From assembly GCA_934662525.1 (NCBI GenBank), contig CAKUKJ010000025.1, positions 1-13,026 of the forward strand: a stretch of 13,026 nucleotides of DNA, written 5' to 3'. The notes below the pieces were generated by a model. It was not told the DNA's origin. It saw nothing but the letters and a program-made list of their open reading frames with translations, and made no database searches. The DNA comes from an uncultured Coriobacteriales bacterium. Its GTDB lineage: Bacteria > Actinomycetota > Coriobacteriia > Coriobacteriales > UMGS124. Every line of letters begins with the position of its first letter. Within the stretch, counting starts at the first letter, position 1. Positions 1 to 6,355 of this stretch are shown piece by piece. Both the position numbers and the translations under genes were made by a program.

Positions 1-5
1 ACACA

Positions 6-1361
6 CTAGCCCAAATCGATCCACGTCTCTTCGCCTGAATCGTCGGTTACATAGTACCCGTGAATGAGGCTGCCGTCGGAGCCGTGGTAATAGTCGACCC
101 AAGTTTCACCGTCGGAGAGGTAGTAGCCGCCATTGTACGCCGCGTCGTCGGGCACGTCGGTGGGGTTGAGGGCGATGGAATAGCCGTCCTTCGTCTGACG
201 CGTCGTCGTGGAGGAGTCGGCCGACGCCGCGTCGTCGGCGCCATCGGAGGCGGCGGAGTCATCGGCGGCATCTGCATCCTGCCCGTCTGCCTCGGCGGTC
301 TGCTGGTAAGGGAGCGAGTCGCTCGACGTGGCGTCGGAATCCGAGGAGGCGGCTCCTTCCGTAAGGCCGCGATAGGTGGGGTTGGCAGGCGTGCGCACGT
401 TGATATAGCTGATCTGCCCTTGGAACTTGTCGAGGATGCCCAAGACGGTCTGTTCCTTGAGCTCGATGTCGTCGGGGGCACCGAGCGAGACCTTGATGCC
501 GTTCGAGAGCACCACGGCGATGGACTCCTTGCTCGTGGCGCACGCGCTCACGATTTGGTCGCGCAGCGCAGGCGTGAACGTCTCCATGTATTGGACAAGC
601 CCGAGCAGCGCCTCGTCGGTGCACTTCTCGCCCTCCACGGGGGCAAGGGTCGCCGCCGCCTCGCTCACGTAGACAACGCCCTCGTTTGCGGCGGCGTTCT
701 TGGCCTGGACGTCATAGGAGTCCGCCCCGTTGTCGGCCGTTATGGCGGAAAGCTCGACCGGCTCGATCCATACGCCGTCCGTCGAGAGCCTCCAGGCGGC
801 CTGCCCGTTCGAAAGCATGACGATGGCGGCGACCTTGCGCTCCGTGACCTCGACCGTGAGCGTGTCCGGCAGGCTGCGCGTGATGCGCACCGACGAGATC
901 CAGGGGCTCGACAGAAGCCTCTTCTCCACGCCTGCCTCATCGAACCCGAAGAGCGTAGACCCTGCGGGGATGGCGGCCAGCTCGCTCACCTGCGTCTCGC
1001 TCACACGCTCGGTGGGCATGACGACGATGCGTCGAATCTGGAAGAGCGGAGACCACACGCACACGATATAGGCAAGGAAGAGCGCGGCCACGCACACGAC
1101 GGTCAGCACGAACAGGCGCATGCGCCTGTTGTAGGACTTGCGCTTGGGGTCGCTCGCGCGCCCGCGCGCCCCGGGTCGCGACGGCCCCTCCGCCCCGGAG
1201 CGCTCGCGCGTCGGCTGGGAGGGACGCTCTTGGCGCATCGACGCCGACGACGCACGGCGGTTGTCAGGCGAGTCCTCGCGGGTGGCGCGCCTCTCTGTGC
1301 GGGCAGGCACCTCACGCGGGGAAGCCGAGGAACTTGACCTCCGGTCGTAGTTCGACGCCAT
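6..1361 (-). CDS. ftsQ: Cell division protein FtsQ/DivIB with long N- and C-terminal extensions
   Basis: Single-pass membrane protein (451 aa) of the FtsQ-FtsL-FtsB divisome sub-complex, which scaffolds and regulates septal wall synthesis. Seen: an Arg/Ser/Pro-rich, probably disordered cytoplasmic tail (1-80), one membrane segment (about 82-105), and an FtsQ-type POTRA domain (about 108-175: FQIRRIVV, then SPWISSVRITRSLPDTLTV). A beta domain follows and ends near INVRTPANPTYRG (320-332). The family normally stops about there. Here an Asp/Ala/Ser-rich linker (333-390) and a Tyr/Trp/Gly-rich end (about 405-451) follow. The ATG at 1361 is preceded by a perfect AGGAGG four bases upstream, so this start is well supported although it lies 50 bases inside the end of murB. 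An internal Met at residue 42 lacks comparable support. FtsQ is the last gene of the visible operon. Identity is confident; the function of the tail is unknown. Confidence 0.93.
   Translation of the reverse strand: MASNYDRRSSSSASPREVPARTERRATREDSPDNRRASSASMRQERPSQPTRERSGAEGPSRPGARGRASDPKRKSYNRRMRLFVLTVVCVAALFLAYIVCVWSPLFQIRRIVVMPTERVSETQVSELAAIPAGSTLFGFDEAGVEKRLLSSPWISSVRITRSLPDTLTVEVTERKVAAIVMLSNGQAAWRLSTDGVWIEPVELSAITADNGADSYDVQAKNAAANEGVVYVSEAAATLAPVEGEKCTDEALLGLVQYMETFTPALRDQIVSACATSKESIAVVLSNGIKVSLGAPDDIELKEQTVLGILDKFQGQISYINVRTPANPTYRGLTEGAASSDSDATSSDSLPYQQTAEADGQDADAADDSAASDGADDAASADSSTTTRQTKDGYSIALNPTDVPDDAAYNGGYYLSDGETWVDYYHGSDGSLIHGYYVTDDSGEETWIDLG
9..134 (-). repeat. Two degenerate Tyr/Trp/Asp-rich repeat units at the C-terminus of FtsQ
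   Basis: Residues 410-451 of FtsQ contain two alignable units. The first reads GGYYLSDGETWVDYY and the second HGYYVTDDSGEETWIDLG; both share the pattern G-Y-Y-x-x-D-(x)-G-E-(E)-T-W-[VI]-D. They follow an acidic, low-complexity linker encoded at about 186-356. Because the membrane segment is N-terminal, the repeats should face the outside of the membrane. The aromatic/Gly/Asp pattern superficially resembles cell-wall- or glucan-binding repeats, but no specific family is recognised and binding is only a guess. Confidence 0.55.
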
Positions 1362-2226
1362 GGCGCCTCCTCACCTCTTCGAGAACGTGAATGATGACCC
1401 GGGCGACGTCGGTTGCGGTCGCGCCTCCCAGGTTGACGATGAAATTGGCGTGCATCTGCGAGACCTCGGCCCCTCCCACACGATAGCCCTTGAGACCGCA
1501 GGAATCGATGAGCTTGGCGGCCTTGAGGTCGCTGGAGTTGCGAAACACGCTGCCACATGACGGCTGGTTGAGCGGCTGGGCCTCGCGACGGCGTTGCAGC
1601 ACCGCCTCCATCGTCGCCTTCACGGCGGCGGCGTCGCCAGGTATGAGGTCGAGCACCACCTCGAGGATGATCTCGGTGCCGGGCAGGTCGGTGGCGCGGT
1701 AGTACCAGTTGATGTCCGAGCGGGCATAATGCACGAGGCCTGTGCCCGGGCGGAAGACGACGACCTCGGAGATGACCGAGTCGATCCAGTGGTTTGCCGT
1801 TCCCGCGTTCATGGAGACGGCACCGCCCACCGTGCCGGGAATACCCACCGCAAACTCAAGGCCCGAGAGGCCTTTGTCGAACGCCTCGGTCACGACGCGC
1901 TGCAGCACGGCGCCGGCGCCCACATGCATGCGCCCCGCCTCGTCGACGGTGAAACGCCGGAAGTCGCGTCCCAACACGAGCACGGCCCCCGCATAGCCGT
2001 CGTCGCTCACGAGCACGTTGGAGCCGCGGCCCATGATGACCCACGGCACGCCCTCTTGCCCCAGAACCTCGACGGCGTTGCGCACGTCGGCATAGTCGTC
2101 GCAGGTAACGAACAAAGACGCCGGCCCGCCTATGCGGTAGCTCGTGTGGCGACTCATGCGCTCCTGTGCCACGACCGTGCCGTGCAGGCAGGCCTCAAGG
2201 CGCGCGTGTGCCTCTGCCAAACCCAT
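1312..2226 (-). CDS. murB: UDP-N-acetylenolpyruvoylglucosamine reductase MurB
   Basis: Cytoplasmic FAD enzyme (304 aa) that uses NADPH to reduce UDP-GlcNAc-enolpyruvate to UDP-MurNAc, the second committed step of peptidoglycan precursor synthesis. Seen: the FAD-binding segment TSYRIGGPA (28-36), GRGSNVLVSDDG (66-77), GLEFAVGIPGTVGGAVSMNAG (122-142), the catalytic serine loop PSCGSVFRNS (Ser226), GLKGYRVGGAEVSQMHANFIVN (244-265), and a C-terminal RPEVKFLG whose Glu296 fits the second catalytic residue. The length and short linker region fit type II MurB, as in Gram-positive bacteria. The ATG at 2226 has a purine-rich GGGAGGGGG ribosome site upstream. The gene lies 113 bases after murC, and its last 50 bases also encode the start of ftsQ. 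Confidence 0.96.
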   Translation of the reverse strand: MGLAEAHARLEACLHGTVVAQERMSRHTSYRIGGPASLFVTCDDYADVRNAVEVLGQEGVPWVIMGRGSNVLVSDDGYAGAVLVLGRDFRRFTVDEAGRMHVGAGAVLQRVVTEAFDKGLSGLEFAVGIPGTVGGAVSMNAGTANHWIDSVISEVVVFRPGTGLVHYARSDINWYYRATDLPGTEIILEVVLDLIPGDAAAVKATMEAVLQRRREAQPLNQPSCGSVFRNSSDLKAAKLIDSCGLKGYRVGGAEVSQMHANFIVNLGGATATDVARVIIHVLEEVRRRHGVELRPEVKFLGFPA

Positions 2227-2339
2227 CGACCTGCCCCCTCCCTTTCCCGTGAAGCCGTCGCAGCTGCGTTGCGCGAAGGCGGTGCGCCCCGGTGTGCACC
2301 GCTTTCGCGCGCCTTGCTGCGGTGGCTCCTTGTCAGCAC
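2227..2339 (-). other. murC-murB intergenic leader with a strong inverted repeat
   Basis: This 113-base gap holds no gene. Arms at 2271-2285 (GCGCGAAGGCGGTGC) and 2296-2310 (GCACCGCTTTCGCGC) pair over 15 positions with one mismatch around a 10-base loop. In the minus-strand transcript the odd pair is A-C; in a plus-strand transcript it would be G-U. A perfect 10-base palindrome, CGCAGCTGCG, lies just beyond at 2259-2268. No run of U follows the hairpin in the operon direction, so it is not a canonical Rho-independent terminator. It could be an attenuator, an mRNA-processing or stability element, or a REP-like repeat. The murB ribosome site lies about 20 bases further downstream and is not inside the stem. 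Confidence 0.7.
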
Positions 2340-3743
2340 TTAGTTAAACCGAGCCTTCAGGCCGTCCACGATGGCCGGGCCCAGCAACGTGACGTCGCCG
2401 GCGCCCATCGTGATGATGAGGTCTCCGGGCTCGGCCGTCTGCACCATGCGGTCGACGACGGCATGGCGCTCGGGAACGTACGAGGCCTTGGCGCCGGGGC
2501 GATGGGCGCACACGGCGTTCGCCACCGTCTTGCCCGAAACACCGGGAATGGGCATCTCGCCCGCAGAGAAGACGTCGAGCACCACGAGCTCGTCGGCGTC
2601 GTCGAACGCAGGGCCGAACTCGGCGGCAAGCGACTGGGTGCGCGAGTAGCGGTGCGGCTGGAAGGCGACGCGCACGCGCTTGAAATCGAGCGTCTTGGCG
2701 GCCTTGAGCGTTGCGGCGATCTCGGTGGGGTGATGGCCGTAGTCGTCCACCACACGCACGCCGTTGACCTCCCCCACCAGCTCGAAACGGCGGTGGACGC
2801 CCGCAAAGCTCGAGATGGCGCCGGCGGCCTCGTCGCAGGGAAGACCGAGCACATAGGCGAGCGTGAGGACGGCGCTGGCGTTCAGGCAGTTGTGCAGGCC
2901 CGGGTTGTGGTCGAGGTGCAGGCGATACGACTTGCCGTCGGGCAGGCGCACGGAGAACGCGTTGATGCCCTCAGCCTGCTCAGGCGTGCAGACGACGTCG
3001 TTTTCCTCCCCGAAGCCATACGTGAGGACCGCACGCCCGCACGAGCGGGCAAGCTCGGGCAGATGGGGGTTCTCGCCGCACACGATGACATGGCCGTCCT
3101 CTGGCACCGAAGCCATGAACTCGCAGAACGTGCGCTCGATCGCCTCAAGTGTGCCGTAATGGTCGAGATGGTCGGCCTCGATGTTCGTGACGATGACGAC
3201 GTTGGGGTCGAGGTTGAGGAACGACCCGTCGCTCTCGTCGGCCTCGGCCACGAAATAGGGGCCTTCGCCGGAATGGCCGTTCGTCTCGTAGCCGTCGATG
3301 ATGCCGCCGATGAGGAACGTCGGGCGCTGGCCCATATGCTCGAGCATCGTGGCGGCGAGCGAGGATGTCGTCGTCTTGCCGTGCGTGCCGGCACAGGCGA
3401 TGGTGATGGCGTCGCCCGACAAGAACGACAGCATCTTCGCGCGGTGCCAGACCTCGATGCCCAGCTCGCGGGCGCGCACAAGCTCGGGGTTCGTCTGGGG
3501 GATGGCGGTGGAGATGACGACGACGTCGGGCTTGACCTCGTCGATGGTGCGGGCGTTGTGCCCCACAAACACCTCGATGCCCTCCTTCACGAGGGCGCGG
3601 GTGTACTTGGATGCCTTGAGGTCGCTGCCGGTCACGCGGTAGCCCCTCTGGTGCAGCACGAGCGCGATGCCGGACATGCCGGCTCCGCCGATGCCGATGA
3701 AATGAACGCGCTCAAAGGGGCGCTTCGTTGCTTCTTGAGCCAT
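2340..3743 (-). CDS. murC: UDP-N-acetylmuramate--L-alanine ligase MurC
   Basis: ATP-dependent cytoplasmic ligase (467 aa, usual length) that adds L-Ala to UDP-MurNAc, starting the stem peptide. Seen in order: the N-terminal Rossmann-like UDP-binding motif IGIGGAGMSGIA (16-27), the P-loop AGTHGKTTT (118-126), EADESDGSF (167-175), NIEADHLDHYG (187-197), HNCLNASAV (284-292), GVHRRFE (315-321), the DDYGHHPTEIAAT signature (333-345) and FQPHRYSRT (361-369) in the C-terminal Mur ligase domain. AGTHGKTTT together with DYGHHPTE separates MurC from MurD, MurE and MurF. The ATG at 3743 is preceded by AAAGGT with seven bases of spacing. It sits between murG and murB but is set apart from both by the two largest gaps in the cluster. 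Confidence 0.97.
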   Translation of the reverse strand: MAQEATKRPFERVHFIGIGGAGMSGIALVLHQRGYRVTGSDLKASKYTRALVKEGIEVFVGHNARTIDEVKPDVVVISTAIPQTNPELVRARELGIEVWHRAKMLSFLSGDAITIACAGTHGKTTTSSLAATMLEHMGQRPTFLIGGIIDGYETNGHSGEGPYFVAEADESDGSFLNLDPNVVIVTNIEADHLDHYGTLEAIERTFCEFMASVPEDGHVIVCGENPHLPELARSCGRAVLTYGFGEENDVVCTPEQAEGINAFSVRLPDGKSYRLHLDHNPGLHNCLNASAVLTLAYVLGLPCDEAAGAISSFAGVHRRFELVGEVNGVRVVDDYGHHPTEIAATLKAAKTLDFKRVRVAFQPHRYSRTQSLAAEFGPAFDDADELVVLDVFSAGEMPIPGVSGKTVANAVCAHRPGAKASYVPERHAVVDRMVQTAEPGDLIITMGAGDVTLLGPAIVDGLKARFN

Positions 3744-3839
3744 GCGTACGACCTTTCACCTATGCGAGACGGCCTCGGAGGCCGCATATCAATCCGCCCT
3801 ATTCTAGCTGCACCGCGCCTATGGGCGCGGCGGGGGCGT
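3744..3839 (-). other. murG-murC intergenic gap with two GC-rich inverted repeats
   Basis: This 96-base gap holds no gene. Just after the murG stop, CCGCGCC (3813-3819) and GGCGCGG (3824-3830) form a perfect 7-bp stem with a four-base loop. Closer to murC, CGGCCTCGGAGGCCG (3770-3784) is a perfect interrupted palindrome. Neither is followed by a U-run in the operon direction, so a canonical intrinsic terminator is not supported. Between them the minus strand reads TAGAAT (3801-3806), one base from the -10 consensus, but the position 17 bases upstream reads CGCGCC, not a -35 box. A murC-proximal promoter is possible but weakly supported. Confidence 0.5.
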
Positions 3840-4952
3840 TCAGCGCGCAACAGCCTCCACAGCATCTGCCAGTCGCGCCGTCGCCCCCGAGTAGCCTAGG
3901 GCCTCCACGGCCTGCCGCATCTCGGCAAGTCGCGCGGGGTCGTCGAGCAGGGCCAGGAAGTCCTGGGCAAAGCCCGGCGCATCGAGGGCGTCGTCGTCCA
4001 CGACAAGGGCGCCGCCTGCGTCTTTGAGAAGCAGGGCGTTCTGCGCCTGGTGGTTTTCCGTCGCAAAAGGATAGGGCACGAGCACCGAGGGCACCCCGCG
4101 GGCGGCAATCTCCGCGATGGAGGAGGCGCCAGCACGCGAGAACACAAGATCGGCCGCAGCCAGGCACGAACCCATGTCGTCGATGTAGGGGCTGAGGCGC
4201 CAGCGCGCGGCCTGGGCGTCTGTGAGGGCAAGGGCCGCCCTCGTCTCCTCATAGTCGCGCTTGCCCGCCGCATGGACGACGTAGACGTCGGGCCGATCGA
4301 GAAGCTCCTGCTTGAGGGCGACCGCCGCCTTGTTGAGGCGCGCCGCGCCCAGCGAGCCGCCGAAGACGAGAAGCACGCGGGCGTCCGCAGGGATACCCAG
4401 GGCCTTGCGCCCCTGCTCACGCGTGGGGGCAAGCACCGAGGCCCTCACGGGGTTGCCCACGACCTCGACGCGGGTGCGGGGCCCCAGCTTGCCGGCAAAC
4501 TTCGCCTCAGAGGAGGGGTAGGTGAGGGCAAGCACGACGGCGTCCTTGGCGAGGGCCTTGTTTGCCATGCCGGGCACGGAGTTCTGCTCGTGCAGCACGA
4601 GCGGCACGCCGCCTTTGGCTGCGGCGGCGGCAAGCGGGAAGCACACGTATGCGCCGAACCCCACGGCCGCGGCCGGTCTGCCGTCGCGGGCAAACTCGGC
4701 GAGCAGCTGTTTTTGTGCGCGCCTCATCTTGATGATGGCGGTGATGCCCGTCCAGGGACGGGAGCGGTCGAAGCCGCTCACGTCGAGACCCTCGAACGAG
4801 AATCCCTGCTGGGGCACAAGCGTTGCCTCCATGCCCTTCTTCGTGCCGTAAAACCGCACGTCGTGACCGCGACGGCGCAGCTCGTCGGCCAGAGCAAGAG
4901 CGGGGTTGATATGACCCGCCGTACCGCCGGCGGCAATGGCGAAAACGCTCAT
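3840..4952 (-). CDS. murG: UDP-GlcNAc:lipid I N-acetylglucosaminyltransferase MurG
   Basis: GT28-family enzyme (370 aa) on the inner face of the membrane that transfers GlcNAc from UDP-GlcNAc to lipid I, giving lipid II. Seen: the N-terminal loop AAGGTAGHINPALALA (7-22; the GGTAGH form is also found in mycobacterial MurG), the conserved HEQNSVPGMANK (121-132), VVGNPVR (164-170), the C-domain loop FGGSLGAARLN (197-207), and the UDP-GlcNAc-binding stretch running from SRAGASSIAEIAARG (272-286) to PFATENHQAQNA (295-306). The ATG at 4952 overlaps the ftsW stop as ATGA and has a GGAGAGGAG ribosome site six bases upstream. This implies translational coupling to ftsW. Next to the lipid II polymerase, its product is the direct substrate of FtsW. 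Confidence 0.97.
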   Translation of the reverse strand: MSVFAIAAGGTAGHINPALALADELRRRGHDVRFYGTKKGMEATLVPQQGFSFEGLDVSGFDRSRPWTGITAIIKMRRAQKQLLAEFARDGRPAAAVGFGAYVCFPLAAAAAKGGVPLVLHEQNSVPGMANKALAKDAVVLALTYPSSEAKFAGKLGPRTRVEVVGNPVRASVLAPTREQGRKALGIPADARVLLVFGGSLGAARLNKAAVALKQELLDRPDVYVVHAAGKRDYEETRAALALTDAQAARWRLSPYIDDMGSCLAAADLVFSRAGASSIAEIAARGVPSVLVPYPFATENHQAQNALLLKDAGGALVVDDDALDAPGFAQDFLALLDDPARLAEMRQAVEALGYSGATARLADAVEAVAR

Positions 4953-6355
4953 CTCGTGCTCCTCTCCTCATCCTGTGATTCGCGCACGTCCACGCCGTCA
5001 CGCGGGGGACGTGCGTCCCATCGAGCATCGACGGCGCTGTCGCGGCCCGCCGAGGCGCCTCCCTGCATGATCGCGCCAGGCACGCGCAAGGGCGGGCGCG
5101 CAGTTCCGCCCTCCTCGCGAGACCGGCCTCCCTCCACCACCGAAAGGCCGCGCTTCGTATGGGCGCGCCTGCGCTCGCGACCCTCGCGCACATCGGCCGC
5201 ATTGTCACGCGCAACGCCGGCGATGAGGCCGGTCATGATGAGGCAAGAAATGATGGACGAACCGCCCGCCGTGATGAAAGGCAACGGACGACCCGTCAGG
5301 GGCAGCAGGCCCGTCACGCCCGCCATGTTGAGAAAGGCTTGAAACTCGATGAGAACCGTAAGCGACGAGGCCAAGAGGCTCGCCTGCAGGTCGTCGCGCT
5401 TGCGGGCGCCGTACGCGATGCGAAAGCCGCAGAAGCCATAGAACGCGAACAGGCCGATGAGCACGATGCAGCCCACGAAGCCGAGCTCCTCGCCGATGAT
5501 GGCAAAGATGTAGTCGTTCTCAGCCTCCGGGAGATACGAGTACTTTTGACGTGACTCCCCCAAGCCCAGACCGAAGAAGCCGCCTGACGCAAGCGCCCTG
5601 AAGCCGTGGATGGACTGCCAGCCGTCGCCGTAATAGTCGGCCTCGGGGTCGAGCCAGGTTGCAAAGCGAGCCGAGCGATAACTTGCAAACGAGATGGCGA
5701 GCCCGGCAAGCACGACCAGCACCAACGCCGTAGGGATGAGGTAGCGCAGCTTGGCCCCGGCAAGGTACGCCATGAGGAAGAGCGCGGCGGCGATGATGAT
5801 GAGCGTGCCGAGGTCCTTCTCGGCAAAGATGAGGCCAAGGGGCAGCACGACCGGCAGCAGCAGGCGCATGCCGCAATCAGGCAAGCGCAAATCGCCCTCC
5901 GCGCAACGCGTGAAGTAGTGCGCGCACGCCATGACGATGGTGATTTTGGCAAACTCGGAAGGCTGCAGCGAGAAGGGACCGACCTGCAGCCAGCGCGTGG
6001 CGCCGTTCGTGTTCGTGCCTGCCACCAGCACCAAAACAAGCAGCACGACAGCAAAGGCCGACAGGCCCGCCAGCCACCTGAACTGCATGAGAGTGTTTGC
6101 ACCCATGTGGCGCAAGGCGAAAAAGGCGGCCGCGCCCAACGCCATGAAGATGGCCTGGTTCATAGCCGTGCGGTAGCTCGCGGCGTCCGCGTCGACAAGC
6201 TCGATGGACGAGGCTGAAAACACCATCGTGAGGCCGAAGGCGCACAGGCATATCGTGGCGACCTCGAGCAGGAAGAGAGGCGACGTCAGGTGCTCGACAG
6301 TCCAGAACACGCCGGCGTTGACCCTATGCGACACCTTCTCGCGACGCTTGCTCAT
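4949..6355 (-). CDS. ftsW: Septal peptidoglycan glycosyltransferase FtsW (SEDS family)
   Basis: Polytopic membrane glycosyltransferase (468 aa) that polymerises lipid II at the septum with its partner FtsI. Seen: multiple hydrophobic segments from about residue 27 to 383, GLTMVFSAS (41-49), GATRWLQVGPFSLQPSEFAK (118-137), AEKDLGTLIII (178-188), LPEAENDYIFAIIGEELG (275-292), where Asp281 matches the catalytic Asp of SEDS enzymes, and LPLTGRPLPFITAGGSS (351-367). TAGGSS in place of SYGGSS resembles actinobacterial FtsW. A hydrophilic Arg/Glu-rich tail (about 384-468) should be cytoplasmic. The frame stays open to 6604, but the ATG at 6355 forms an ATGA overlap with the murD stop, carries GAGGGG seven bases upstream, and begins the conserved protein. 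RodA is the alternative family member, but the context favours FtsW. Confidence 0.95.
   Translation of the reverse strand: MSKRREKVSHRVNAGVFWTVEHLTSPLFLLEVATICLCAFGLTMVFSASSIELVDADAASYRTAMNQAIFMALGAAAFFALRHMGANTLMQFRWLAGLSAFAVVLLVLVLVAGTNTNGATRWLQVGPFSLQPSEFAKITIVMACAHYFTRCAEGDLRLPDCGMRLLLPVVLPLGLIFAEKDLGTLIIIAAALFLMAYLAGAKLRYLIPTALVLVVLAGLAISFASYRSARFATWLDPEADYYGDGWQSIHGFRALASGGFFGLGLGESRQKYSYLPEAENDYIFAIIGEELGFVGCIVLIGLFAFYGFCGFRIAYGARKRDDLQASLLASSLTVLIEFQAFLNMAGVTGLLPLTGRPLPFITAGGSSIISCLIMTGLIAGVARDNAADVREGRERRRAHTKRGLSVVEGGRSREEGGTARPPLRVPGAIMQGGASAGRDSAVDARWDARPPRDGVDVRESQDEERSTR

Noticed and set aside
60..1337. Plus-strand open frame of 425 codons opposite ftsQ
   Set aside because: Low-complexity Gly/Val/Arg translation with no motif. 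The opposite strand gives a clear TM-POTRA FtsQ.
3813..3830. Rho-independent terminator after murG
   Set aside because: The stem is perfect and GC-rich, but the following bases on the minus strand (TGCAGCTAGAATAGG) contain no U-run.
2292..3899. Long open frame on the plus strand (535 codons) antisense to murC
   Set aside because: It mirrors the murC codons. Its translation is rich in His, Arg, Gly, Val and Asp with no recognisable fold, as expected opposite a GC-rich gene with strong third-position bias. The minus strand encodes a full MurC with all motifs.
4050..5342. Plus-strand open frame of 430 codons across the murG-ftsW junction
   Set aside because: It crosses two well-supported genes on the other strand and shows no recognisable protein features.
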